Shown here: piece by piece, positions 1-8,213 of the stretch
Layout of the letters: each line of letters opens with the position of its first letter
How positions within the stretch are numbered: the first letter of the stretch is position 1
Assembly: GCF_027460065.1 (NCBI RefSeq)
Contig: NZ_JAPYZZ010000013.1
Location: 1-64,000 of the forward strand
Direction of reading: 5' to 3'
Source of the DNA: Martinezella rhizogenes
GTDB taxonomy: Bacteria > Pseudomonadota > Alphaproteobacteria > Rhizobiales > Rhizobiaceae
Length of the DNA: 64,000 nt
Notes under the pieces: generated by a model
What the model saw: the letters and a program-made list of their open reading frames with translations, nothing else
What the model was told of the DNA's origin: nothing
Databases searched by the model: none
Made by a program: the position numbers and the translations under genes

Positions 1-30
1 ATCGCCTTCGGCAATTTGCTCCAGCAGTAT

Positions 31-53
31 GCATCACAGCGTCCCTGTGATGC
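31..53. other. Hairpin upstream of tRNA-fMet
   Basis: A perfect 9-bp inverted repeat (GCATCACAG / CTGTGATGC) with a 5-nt loop lies about 40 nt before the tRNA. It may be a processing or spacer structure of an upstream transcript, for example an rRNA operon lying outside the window. No T-run follows, so it is not a typical terminator. Confidence 0.5.
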
Positions 54-61
54 TATCGCGA

Positions 62-80
62 TAAATCCCATAGGGATTTA
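62..80. other. Second hairpin upstream of tRNA-fMet
   Basis: A perfect 8-bp inverted repeat (TAAATCCC / GGGATTTA) with a 3-nt loop ends 9 nt before the tRNA 5' end. With the preceding hairpin it forms a double stem-loop leader, compatible with RNase processing of a polycistronic rRNA-tRNA transcript. That role is inferred. Confidence 0.5.
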
Positions 81-89
81 CGCTGGTAA

Positions 90-166
<77 letters not shown>

Positions 167-659
167 AATTCTACGCTACACTATCCCACATTATCCCAAA
201 GCCACGATCCAGTACGCTAAACAGCTACGATCAAACAGGCTAAATCCCCCGACACAAAACACAAATTCCAAAACCCGCAGGCGCAAAGCGGGCAGGCCGC
301 CGGCGCGGCCATGCTATATGGTCGAGGTACATACAACGTCGCTGTATGCCAATGCCGCTTCTCGATAGGCCGAAAACGCCAACGCCGAATGCATATCTCT
401 TCCCGATGACGCCACAGATGCTCTCGTGAGAATGCGCTGAAACTCGACATCATGCTGGACCTGCAACTTGTCGCGGATCGCGATCAGAATCTGATCGCTG
501 ATGTCGGCTCCGCATATAAATTAGGAGTCGTTGGTCCTGACAAGCACCATACGCTCGATTGGCTTGACTCGCGTCTTTTCAAGGCGTGATCAAATTTCCC
601 TTGGCGAAGCACACCTTTCGCACTGGCGCTGCGCTCATGCCATTCAGCGGTCGGAGCGT
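167..659. other. Gap without a supported gene, downstream of tRNA
   Basis: No ORF with convincing coding character is present. A minus-strand frame is open from about 520 down to a TAG at 314-316 (roughly 68 codons) but lacks an ATG at its beginning and resembles no family I recognise; it could be a gene remnant. No integrase, direct repeat of the tRNA end or IS signature was seen. This would be a natural tRNA-linked insertion site, but nothing shows that one was used. Confidence 0.4.
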
Positions 660-2417
660 TCACTCCCCTACAACCACTCCCTCGCGTCGTGGATCGGCGC
701 TGCCGGCCAAGCCTCGCGCGGTCATCTCGATAGCATGCAAACCGGAATTCATCTCACCCGGTTTCACCTCGTAACCCAGCGCCTTCAGCGGCCCGACCAG
801 ATCTTCCGCGCTGGTGCCGGCCTCGATGTCGTAGGTGCCGAACCGGTTGATGAGGTGCGGCTGGGCGACTATCACTTCCACCGGCATACCCCAGTCAATA
901 TAGGCGATCAACGCCTGTGCCAGGTAGCCGATGATCTGGCTGCCGCCCGGCGAACCAATGGCGAGCAGTGGCTTGCCATCCTTCATCACGATGGTCGGGG
1001 CCATGGAGGAGCGCGGTCGTTTACCGGGCTCGACACGGTTGGCGATCGGCAAGCCGCCATCATGAGTCTTGAAGGAAAAGTCCGTCAACTCGTTGTTGAG
1101 CAGGAAGCCATTCGTCATTAGACGCGATCCGAAGCCGTTTTCGATCGTCGTCGTCATCGAGACCACGTTGCCATCCTTGTCGACAATGACAAAATGGCTT
1201 GTGGAAGGCAACTCGAGCGCGGTATCCCGGCCAAAAAGCAGTGCATGGTCCCATTCCGGCTCGCCGGCCTTGACGACGTCTTTGGCCAAGGCCCTGTCGC
1301 CATCGAGCAGCTTTGCCCTTTCGCCGAGATAGGTCTTGTCCAGCAAGCCTTTGATCGGTAGCGGCACGAAATCGTTATCGGCGACGTAACGCTCGCGGTC
1401 GGCGAAGGCGAGACGCTGCGCATCGCCGATAATGCGCCAGCTCTCGACGTTTTTCGGTCCTAAGGATTTGAGATCGAAATTCTCCGCCATGCCGAGCATC
1501 TGGCCGATGGCGATGCCGCCTGACGACGGTGGCCCCATGCCGCAAACGTCAAGAGCACGATAGATAAAGCAGACCGGCTCCCGCTCGATGACGCGATAGT
1601 TGGAAAGATCGGAAAGCGACAGCACGCCGGGATTATCGGTGGCCTCACGCGCAGTCTTGACGATAGCCTCGGCAATTCTCCCCTTGTAAAAGGCGTCTGC
1701 GCCGCCTTTGGCAAGTACCGCAAGCGTCTCGGCATAGGCCGGATTCTTCAACAGGGCGCCGGTCTGCAGGGCCGCTCCGGAGGAGTCAAAGAAATAGGAG
1801 CGGGCTTCTGGATATTTCTTCAGCCGGTCGCCCTCGGACGCGATGAGGGCGGCAAGACGCGGCGACACTTTGAAACCCTCGGTCGCCAGCTTTTCCGCCG
1901 GTTTCAGCAGGCTTGCCCATTCCGCCTTTCCATAACGCTTGTGGGCTTCCTCCAGAAGTCGCACCGTTCCCGGTGTGCCAACGGAACGGCCGCCGACCAC
2001 TGCATCCATGAATTTTAGCGGCTGACCTTTGTCATCCAGGAAGAGCTTGGGCGTGGCCTCCATCGGCGCCGTCTCCCGGCCGTCAAACGTCGTCAGCTTG
2101 CCGCTTTTGGCGTGGTAATAAACGAGGAAGGCACCGCCGCCGAGACCAGAACTCTGGGGTTCAACGAGGCCCAGCACGGTCTGCACCGCCACCATCGCAT
2201 CGATAGCGTCACCGCCTGCGGCGATCACGTCGCGTCCCGCCTCGGCCGCCAGCGGATTGGCCGCCGCAACCATGAAGCTGCTTGCCTCGACGCGTCTCGC
2301 AGTCGCGACACCCGCCGCTTTCTCCGGTGCAACCGTATCGGAGGCCTGCTGGGCGGAGGCGATTGCGGTGGAAAGCAACAAGGCGAGAACAGCCTCAACG
2401 AGAAATCTCATTTTCAT
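660..2417 (-). CDS. ggt: Gamma-glutamyltranspeptidase
   Basis: An N-terminal-nucleophile hydrolase precursor of 585 aa that cleaves the gamma-glutamyl bond of glutathione and related amides in the periplasm. Residues 1-22 form a Sec signal peptide (hydrophobic run ending in ASA). Arg114 in DGRETAP matches the gamma-glutamyl-binding Arg of the family. The autocatalytic processing site is Thr406 in STSHF, splitting a large subunit from the C-terminal small subunit, and the small-subunit PGSPGG-type loop is present near residue 500. Length is normal for bacterial GGT. The gene stands alone. A role in recycling glutathione sulfur would fit the sulfur-related genes downstream, but that is inference. 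Confidence 0.95.
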   Translation of the reverse strand: MKMRFLVEAVLALLLSTAIASAQQASDTVAPEKAAGVATARRVEASSFMVAAANPLAAEAGRDVIAAGGDAIDAMVAVQTVLGLVEPQSSGLGGGAFLVYYHAKSGKLTTFDGRETAPMEATPKLFLDDKGQPLKFMDAVVGGRSVGTPGTVRLLEEAHKRYGKAEWASLLKPAEKLATEGFKVSPRLAALIASEGDRLKKYPEARSYFFDSSGAALQTGALLKNPAYAETLAVLAKGGADAFYKGRIAEAIVKTAREATDNPGVLSLSDLSNYRVIEREPVCFIYRALDVCGMGPPSSGGIAIGQMLGMAENFDLKSLGPKNVESWRIIGDAQRLAFADRERYVADNDFVPLPIKGLLDKTYLGERAKLLDGDRALAKDVVKAGEPEWDHALLFGRDTALELPSTSHFVIVDKDGNVVSMTTTIENGFGSRLMTNGFLLNNELTDFSFKTHDGGLPIANRVEPGKRPRSSMAPTIVMKDGKPLLAIGSPGGSQIIGYLAQALIAYIDWGMPVEVIVAQPHLINRFGTYDIEAGTSAEDLVGPLKALGYEVKPGEMNSGLHAIEMTARGLAGSADPRREGVVVGE

Positions 2418-2809
2418 TCACCTTATCCTCCATACAGGCACACTACTGAGCCAGCGGGCAGGTCTCTTCGATTGACTTGCGACTTTGTTTCAGGCTGATC
2501 TGCTCGCAGACGCACTGCGCGACTTGCCCTGCCACGCAGTTTTGATCGGTACCGGATCCTCGCCGGATTTGCCTGTAACACTATTGGGCACACCGCTCTG
2601 GGGCGTACCTCTTTTTCGGCACTATGATGCCTGTTTCCCTGCATGTCCATCATGTGGAGTGTCAACATGTCATGGGAAAATGGAAATCCATTGAGGGCAT
2701 ATCGACTTTTTCTGAAATACTTTGAGCCTCTGTTGACAGCGGTGTCGCCGATTGGATTGGTAATGGCTCAGATCAGCCGCTTCGTTGATCCCGGCAGCCA
2801 CAACAAACT
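2418..2809. other. Intergenic region, ggt to nitroreductase
   Basis: A 392-nt gap between two minus-strand genes. It should hold the ggt promoter on its left side and the end of the nitroreductase transcript on its right. Overlapping short frames occur on both strands but none has a ribosome-binding site or a recognisable product. I see no clear hairpin terminator or repeat. Confidence 0.4.
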
Positions 2810-3625
2810 TTATTTGATACCGAAACCGAGGCGGCGCAATGTCTTGCTGAGCTCCGTGCGCCCCTTCAGCGCGGCGGCGTTCTCCACACGCTGGGCAATG
2901 GGGGCTGTCCAGCCGTTTTGCGGCAGGCCCTGCTTTTGCTGAAACACCTTCAAGACCTCATCGTAAGAATTGATATCATCGCGTTCCGGTTCCGAATAGG
3001 TTTCATGAAATAGAATGGATGATTGCGGCAGGCGCGGTTTGACATCTGTTTTCACCGCCGGGTCGGGATAGCCGACCGTGAGGCCAAAGACGGCCACCGT
3101 CTCGGGGGGAAGATTCAGTTCGTGGGACACGTCCTCCGGTCTGTTGCGGATACCGCCCACGTAGCAGGAGCCAAGGCCGAGTGAATCAATTGCGGCAACA
3201 GCATTCTGCGCTGCCAGCGCCGCGTCGATGGCGCCGATCAGGAAGCTTTCCAGATAATCCAGTCCTTCGCCCGTGTTCCCTTGGTTTGAAGCGACCGTGC
3301 GCAGCCGCTTCAGGTCGATAAGCCAAATGAGGAAAACAGGCGCGCCCTTTATATGGGCGTTGCCGCCCGTGAAGTCCGCAAGACGTGCCTTGCGGTCCTT
3401 GTCCTGCACCGCAACCACGCTCCAGGCCTGAAGATTGGAGGATGTGGGCGCAGATTGTGCGGCTGCGACCAGAAGTTCCAAGCTACCCTCCGGCAAAGCT
3501 TTCGGCAGATAGGCGCGGGCGGTGCGGTGGTTCAGCAATGCGTCTATGGTGTCATCCCAGAAAGGCGGAGAAAAATAGGCCTGTGCTCCGTAGCGGGCTT
3601 CAACACGCTGCTGCGGGATTTCCAA
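2810..3625 (-). CDS. Nitroreductase-family NAD(P)H-dependent flavin oxidoreductase
   Basis: An FMN-dependent oxidoreductase of the NfsA-like branch. The N-terminal RTARAYLP segment and the Ser/Asn-rich SAPTSSNLQAWS segment form the FMN phosphate and substrate site, a central helix follows (residues about 125-150), and GLGSCYVGGIRN and the VFGLTVGYPDP motif are typical of the family. Natural substrates (nitroaromatics, quinones, free flavin) cannot be told from sequence. A role supplying reduced FMN to the flavin monooxygenases nearby is possible but unproven. The called start is TTG at 3625 without a good ribosome-binding site. The same frame stays open upstream to a TGA near 3744 but offers no ATG, GTG or TTG there. 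Confidence 0.85.
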   Translation of the reverse strand: MEIPQQRVEARYGAQAYFSPPFWDDTIDALLNHRTARAYLPKALPEGSLELLVAAAQSAPTSSNLQAWSVVAVQDKDRKARLADFTGGNAHIKGAPVFLIWLIDLKRLRTVASNQGNTGEGLDYLESFLIGAIDAALAAQNAVAAIDSLGLGSCYVGGIRNRPEDVSHELNLPPETVAVFGLTVGYPDPAVKTDVKPRLPQSSILFHETYSEPERDDINSYDEVLKVFQQKQGLPQNGWTAPIAQRVENAAALKGRTELSKTLRRLGFGIK

Positions 3626-4050
3626 TTTGGTGATCGGACTAGACAGGCTGATTGTGTGAAGCTCCGTAATATTGGCGATGAACCGCGAGACCTGCGGCGG
3701 GGATTGGAAGGCCGTGCAAGGCGTATCATTTGATATGCTTCCTCAGCCCATCTGCCGAGCAATGTCCTACTCAATCTCGATTTTTCAGTGAAACAACATT
3801 TCCAGCGGAGTCCAAAAACAGAACGCCAGTGAGATTTTCTCGCATTCGCGATCGGTCGCGGGGACGCAACGGGGATTTGGAGAAAATAGACGATTCAGCA
3901 CAAATTTTAGCGGATAGTCGTATACGTACTGGAATAAAATTCTGCAAGAAATGTTTTCTTTGATAGGCGAGAAGAATTTTCTTCTTAAGAACACGCCGCT
4001 TTGCCCCGATGCTTTCATCATCGAAACGACGTTTTCCAACGGGGATTTTC
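3626..4050. other. Divergent intergenic region with A/T-rich promoter
   Basis: About 425 nt between the nitroreductase (leftward) and the DppA-type binding protein (rightward). The left part contains the open but unstarted frame that could extend the nitroreductase N-terminus. The right part is A/T-rich, with a short dyad GAAGAA-TT-TTCTTC at 3971-3984, a candidate operator in front of the rightward operon. No other gene is supported. Confidence 0.4.
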
Positions 4051-5658
4051 ATGACGATAGGACGCCGCCAGTTCAACAAGATGCTTCTTCTGGCAACGGC
4101 AGGAACGGCCCTGCCGGGTTCGGTATTCGCAGCGAGTGGCGACGCGAGCCGGCCCGTCTCCGGCGGCACGCTCAAGCTGCTCTATCGTGTCGATCCCGGC
4201 AACGCGCTTTTCGCCATCAACACATCCTCGGGCACGGGGCAGGCGATTGGCCCGAAGATCGTGGAAGGTCTTCTGACATTCGATTTCGACCTCAATCCGC
4301 AGCCTCTGCTGGCCACGGAATGGTCCGTTTCCGACGACCATCTTCGCTATACGTTCAAGCTCCGCTCGAATGTGAAATGGCACGACGGCCGGGATTTCAC
4401 GTCGGAAGATGTCGCTTTTTCGATTTTCCGCCTGAAGGAGGCCCATCCACGTGGCCGCATCACCTATCAGAACGTCGAGGCGGTGGAAACGCCGGATTCC
4501 CTCACCGCCATCATCGTTCTGTCCAAACCGGCGCCGTTCCTGATCGCCGCGCAATCGAGTTCGGAATCGCCGATCGTGCCGAAGCACATTTTCGAAAAAC
4601 TGAAGCCCGCCGATGGCCAGACGCTGCAGACCGCGATCGGCACCGGTCCCTTCAAACTGACGGAATGGACGCCGGGCAGCCACCTGATCTTCGAAAGAAA
4701 TCCAGATTACTGGGATGCGGGCAAACCCTATCTCGACCGCATCATCCTGCGCATCATCACCGACCCCGCCGCGCGGGCGGTGGCTCTGGAAACGGGGGAG
4801 GTGGATATTGGCGACAATCCGGTTCCGCTGGCGGATCTTGAGCGGCTGAAGCAGAACCCCGATCTCGTTCTGGACACCAACACCTATGCCTATGCGGGGC
4901 CACAGCAGCAGTTGTTCTTCAATTACGATAACGAGATCTTCCGCAAGAAATATGTCCGCCTCGCCGTTGCAAAGGCGATCAATCTCGATGAAATCGTCAA
5001 TGTGGCGCTCTTCGGTTATGCGCAGATTTCGCCAAGCCCCGTCAGCACGGCCCTGCCGAATTGGTACGACGCGTCGGTCAAGGCCCATGCATACGACCCG
5101 AAGGAGGCGGAAAAGCTGCTCGATGCGGCGGGATATCCGCGCAAAGATGGCGGCAAGCGTTTTCCAGTGCGGTTGACCTATAATTCCTATCTGACGCCCG
5201 GTTATGCCGATGTTCTTCGCAGCCAGCTTGAAAAGATCGGCATCGCGGTCGAAATCCGGAAATACGATCTGCCGACCTATCTGAAGACGGTTTACACGGA
5301 CCGCGCGTTCGATCTGGTGGTGGAATCCCTTTCCAACACCTTCGATCCGTCGCTCGGCATCCAGCGCGCCTATTGGAGCAAGAATTTCAAGATCGGGTTG
5401 CCTTTCTCCAACGCGGCCAACTACGCCAATCCGGAGGCGGATGCGCTTCTGGAGGCGGCGGCCATCGAGTCCGATCCTAAGAAACGCTGGGTGATATGGA
5501 GCAAGTTCCAGCGCCTCATCCATGACGAAGTCGCCTCGGTCGATCTTGTGGCGGCGGGCAGCCAGATCGTGGCGCACAAGCGGGTCAAGAATTACGTCAC
5601 CGGCGCGCAGGGCCTCAACTGGAGTTTCGGTGATCTCTGGCTCGACCCGACGGCCTGA
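4051..5658 (+). CDS. Peptide/nickel-type ABC transporter substrate-binding protein (DppA family)
   Basis: A periplasmic binding protein of 535 aa in the family 5 (DppA/OppA/NikA) group. The ATG at 4051 is preferred over an upstream ATG at 4009 because GGGGAT lies just before it and because it places a twin-arginine signal (GRRQFNK then a hydrophobic stretch to SVFA) at the N-terminus. The family signature around EGLLTFDFDLNPQPLLATEW is clear, and length fits. No permease or ATPase genes follow. It is instead co-directional with a rhodanese 37 nt downstream. It may dock to the Dpp-type importer encoded at 24.6-28.3 kb. The ligand is unknown; a sulfur-containing peptide or organosulfur compound is suggested only by context. 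Confidence 0.9.
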   Translation: MTIGRRQFNKMLLLATAGTALPGSVFAASGDASRPVSGGTLKLLYRVDPGNALFAINTSSGTGQAIGPKIVEGLLTFDFDLNPQPLLATEWSVSDDHLRYTFKLRSNVKWHDGRDFTSEDVAFSIFRLKEAHPRGRITYQNVEAVETPDSLTAIIVLSKPAPFLIAAQSSSESPIVPKHIFEKLKPADGQTLQTAIGTGPFKLTEWTPGSHLIFERNPDYWDAGKPYLDRIILRIITDPAARAVALETGEVDIGDNPVPLADLERLKQNPDLVLDTNTYAYAGPQQQLFFNYDNEIFRKKYVRLAVAKAINLDEIVNVALFGYAQISPSPVSTALPNWYDASVKAHAYDPKEAEKLLDAAGYPRKDGGKRFPVRLTYNSYLTPGYADVLRSQLEKIGIAVEIRKYDLPTYLKTVYTDRAFDLVVESLSNTFDPSLGIQRAYWSKNFKIGLPFSNAANYANPEADALLEAAAIESDPKKRWVIWSKFQRLIHDEVASVDLVAAGSQIVAHKRVKNYVTGAQGLNWSFGDLWLDPTA

Positions 5659-5695
5659 ACCTTCACGTAAAACCAATCTTTCAGGAGGAAATGCG

Positions 5696-6787
5696 ATGTC
5701 TGTACAGGCACTAACCAAGGATCGTTTCATCGAATGGCTGGGAGATGGCAGGGAGCTTGCCGTTCTCGATATCCGCCCCACTGAAGAGGTGGGATATGCA
5801 TCGCCGCTATTTGCGACCAATCTTCCGGCAGAACGGCTTGAGGCGGAAATAGACCGCTTCATCCCGCGCCCTGCCGTACGGACCGTCCTGGTGGACGATG
5901 GAAAAGGAAGCGCGGAGCAGGCCGCGGGACGGCTTGCCGCAAACGGCTGGAGCGACATTCATTTTCTGCTTGGTGGAATTCCGGCATGGATCGAGGGCGG
6001 CGTCGATAACCTGCCGACATTCGATGTTCCTGGCGTTCCTTTCGTCCAGAAGGTGCGGCAGGAAAAGGATACGCCGGTCGTTTTCGCGCGGGAACTGAAG
6101 GCCTGGAAGGACGCCGGCGAGGATGTCGTCGTCATCGATACCCGCACGATCGCGGAATATGAAAAGGCGCATGTGCCGGGCGCCATCGGCGTGCCGGGTG
6201 CGGAACTTCTGCTGCGTTTCGCCGATGTCGTGCCATCACCGAAAACGAGGGTCGTCGTTTCCTGCGCGGGTTTGCCCCGCGCAATTCTGGGTGCGCAGAC
6301 ATTGATCGATGCCGGTGTCGAAAACGCGGTCAGCTATCTGCACGACGGGACGCGCGGCTGGACGGATGACGGGTTTGAACTGGAAACGGGGCGTTCACAG
6401 ACATTTCCATCCGCCAGTGACGATGCCAAAGATATTGCGAAGGTGCGGCTCGAAACATTCTCCCGTGACGACGATCTGCTGTTCATCGACCGTCCGACGG
6501 CTGAAACATGGCTGCGGGACAAGGCGCGAACGACCTATTTTCTTGATGTGAGAACGCCGGAAGAATTCGCGTCTTCGCATCTTGAAAGTTCTGTTTCTTC
6601 GGAGGGCGGGCAGCTTCTCGGTGTCGCCTATCGGACCGTTGCCGTGCGCGGCGCCCGGATCATTCTCGTGGATGACCTGCTGGGCGCCCGCGCCCGCGTC
6701 GTGGCGCATTGGCTGAAACGGCGGGGTTTTGAAATCGCTGTTCATCTGCATGATTTCGAACAGGGTGTCGAAGCCGCCGCGGCATAA
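5696..6787 (+). CDS. Three-domain rhodanese-like sulfurtransferase
   Basis: A cytoplasmic 363-aa protein with three consecutive rhodanese folds (about residues 8-105, 125-240, 270-360). A strong AGGAGG (5683-5688) precedes the ATG at 5696; the longer upstream reading would overlap the binding-protein gene. Only the central domain carries an active-site cysteine (Cys190, in VVVSCAGLPRA). The first and third domains have VLVDDGKG and IILVDDLLG at the equivalent loop and should be inactive. Rhodaneses move sulfane sulfur to acceptors such as cyanide or thiols. Placement directly after a binding protein and among flavin monooxygenases suggests handling of sulfur released from imported compounds. 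Confidence 0.9.
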   Translation: MSVQALTKDRFIEWLGDGRELAVLDIRPTEEVGYASPLFATNLPAERLEAEIDRFIPRPAVRTVLVDDGKGSAEQAAGRLAANGWSDIHFLLGGIPAWIEGGVDNLPTFDVPGVPFVQKVRQEKDTPVVFARELKAWKDAGEDVVVIDTRTIAEYEKAHVPGAIGVPGAELLLRFADVVPSPKTRVVVSCAGLPRAILGAQTLIDAGVENAVSYLHDGTRGWTDDGFELETGRSQTFPSASDDAKDIAKVRLETFSRDDDLLFIDRPTAETWLRDKARTTYFLDVRTPEEFASSHLESSVSSEGGQLLGVAYRTVAVRGARIILVDDLLGARARVVAHWLKRRGFEIAVHLHDFEQGVEAAAA

Positions 6788-6833
6788 GCGCGGCTCGAAT
6801 TTCGCCAGGTCGCTCTACAGACAGGGATTTGTA

Positions 6834-7110
6834 ATGACCAATGCCAGCCAGGCCTGGGGTTCCGCGCCCAGCAAACGCTTCGACACGATAGCTGAGAGAT
6901 TTCGGGGGGTCCGATATCGGCAGAGACGCCATACGACATGATCTTGGCCGCGAGCTTCGTTTCAATGATTATGATGTTTTGAAAAAGGCCGGCTTTTCCA
7001 GGCTGCGCCTCCCGGGAAAATTTGGTGGCCTCGGCCTGACATTGCCTGAACTTTTCGGCTTGATCATCGAACTGGCGGAGGCCGACCCTAATCTCACCAA
7101 TGCTTACCGC
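6834..7110 (+). pseudogene. Acyl-CoA dehydrogenase (SfnB/DszC-like) remnant, frameshifted and truncated
   Basis: An ATG at 6834 begins a protein resembling the N-terminus of SfnB/DszC-type dehydrogenases (MTNASQAWGSAPSKRFD), but this frame stops at 6941. The homologous reading resumes in another frame from about 6907 (GRDAIRHDLGREL, then GFSRLRLPGKFGGLGLTLPE and ELAEADPNLTNAYR) and ends abruptly at 7110, where unrelated cysteine-synthase sequence begins. Only about 90 of the usual roughly 400 codons remain. It follows the rhodanese by 46 nt, so the intact gene probably belonged to that operon. Confidence 0.75.
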
Positions 7111-7383
7111 AGCAGACTGAAGCCGGGCGATCTTCTTTTCGATCTCACCAGCGGCAATACGGGCATCGGAATTGCGGCGGTCGCGTCCGCGCGGGGATAC
7201 CGTACGAAATTTTACCTTCGCAATACGATCAGTGAGGACAAGATCAATATTCTGCGGCAATTCGGATCCGAAATCGAATTGATCGGAAACGAGGAATTGT
7301 TCCAGCCCGATGCAATCCATCGCATCATCGACCGGATCAAGGCTGAAAATCCTGGCGCCTTTTATACCGGGCAGCGGTCCAAT
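7111..7383 (+). pseudogene. Cysteine synthase-type PLP enzyme, internal fragment
   Basis: This segment is fused in frame to the preceding dehydrogenase remnant. It encodes about 91 residues of the beta-family PLP fold: LKPGDLLFDLTSGNTGIGIA contains the phosphate-binding SGNTGI loop, followed by SARGYRTKFYL and DKINILRQFGSEIELI, and ends near AENPGAFYTGQ. The upstream lysine-bearing N-terminal part and the C-terminal half are absent. It is an isolated internal piece with no start of its own. Confidence 0.75.
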
Positions 7384-7405
7384 GATCGAGCCGGTCGTCG
7401 ACACG

Positions 7406-7501
7406 GCTGGCACGACCCAGAGCAAGGGTGGGGGAGGAAACTTCGGGGTCGATCTCGGGCAGCGGTCCGTCCGGATCGTAGGAGGACAGATCGCGATTCC
7501 A
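7406..7501 (-). pseudogene. Antisense fragment of NtaA/DszA-type flavin monooxygenase
   Basis: On the minus strand a 32-codon stretch reads WNRDLSSYDPDGPLPEID followed by PEVSSPTLALGRAS. The DLSSYDPDGPLPEI segment matches the DxSxxDPDGPLPDI segment of this monooxygenase family, as seen in the intact gene at 48575-49903 (ASSFDPDGPLPDIPE). It is too short to function and lies between the cysteine-synthase and permease remnants in opposite orientation. The identification rests on one motif. Confidence 0.5.
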
Positions 7502-7535
7502 TACCTGCTCCACGCCATTCTCATCGCAGGCGTCG

Positions 7536-8124
7536 GTATTTCGCCGTTTCTCGCCACACTCGGCACGCTGTCTGTTGGTCGCAGCATCCAGCAATTGCTG
7601 ACCAATGGCGGAAATCCCATCTATCTGCCTCCAGCCGGCGTTCCTGAAACCTTTCGGTTCCTCGGCCATGTAAGCCTGTTCGGCGTCTCCGTCTCTCTGA
7701 TTGTCGCGCTTGCTGTGGTCATCGCCGCGTGGGCGATCCTGTCTGGCACGCGCTCGGCCGTGTTGCCGTCTCCTCCGGAACCCAGGCCAGCGTCGTCCGT
7801 TATTCGGGCATCCGGCTCTCACGTCATGTGGCGGCCATCGCAGGGCTCATCATCACCTCGACGGTCACCGTCTATATTCCTTCATCCGGCAACGCCTTTC
7901 TGCTGAACGCCATCGGCGCGACATTCATCGGCACGACCCTTGATGCAAGGGGACGACCGAATGTGCCGGGCACCGTTCTCGGCGTGCTGCTGCTCAGCAT
8001 TGTCGCCAACGGCCTTCTGCTGTCCGGCCTTAACTTCTACTGGCAACAGGTCGGCACGGGATTGCTGATCTTTCTGGTGCTCGCCATTGGTTTTGCCAAT
8101 CGCAAGGCCGCCGCAAACGCATGA
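7536..8124 (+). pseudogene. Ribose-type ABC permease remnant, 5'-truncated and frameshifted
   Basis: Residues resembling the C-terminal half of RbsC-family permeases: ISPFLATLGTLSVGRSIQQL, then hydrophobic segments VSLIVALAVVIAAWAIL. A frameshift falls at about 7740-7760. After it LGRVAVSSGTQASVVRYSGI, further membrane spans and a normal C-terminus (LAIGFANRKAAANA) follow, with a stop at 8124. The N-terminal half and start are missing. The intact paralogous system at 16.6-20.2 kb shows what such an operon would contain. Confidence 0.75.
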
Positions 8125-8125
8125 A

Positions 8126-8148
8126 CCGCCCCTGTGGAACAGGGGCGG
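8126..8148. terminator. Hairpin after permease remnant
   Basis: A 10-bp GC-rich stem (CCGCCCCTGT / ACAGGGGCGG) with a 3-nt loop starts just after the permease stop codon, in the gap between convergent genes. There is no T-run on the plus side, so it may act as an mRNA end-protecting structure or a weak terminator. Confidence 0.55.
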
Positions 8149-8213
8149 GCGCAAGGTGAATGAAACTCTGGTTTACGCCATTTGTAGTGTCGCCGGAAGG
8201 GCGACAGCCGCCG

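Noticed and set aside
217-453. Minus-strand 78-residue frame after the tRNA
   Set aside because: Ends downstream of no clear ribosome-binding site, composition is low in typical coding bias, and the alternative minus frame in the same place is equally open; no family similarity.
4018-5958. Long 646-residue minus-strand frame across the DppA-type gene
   Set aside because: It is the antisense shadow of the binding-protein and rhodanese genes; GC-rich codon structure keeps the opposite frame open, and the plus-strand genes have clear family motifs and ribosome-binding sites.
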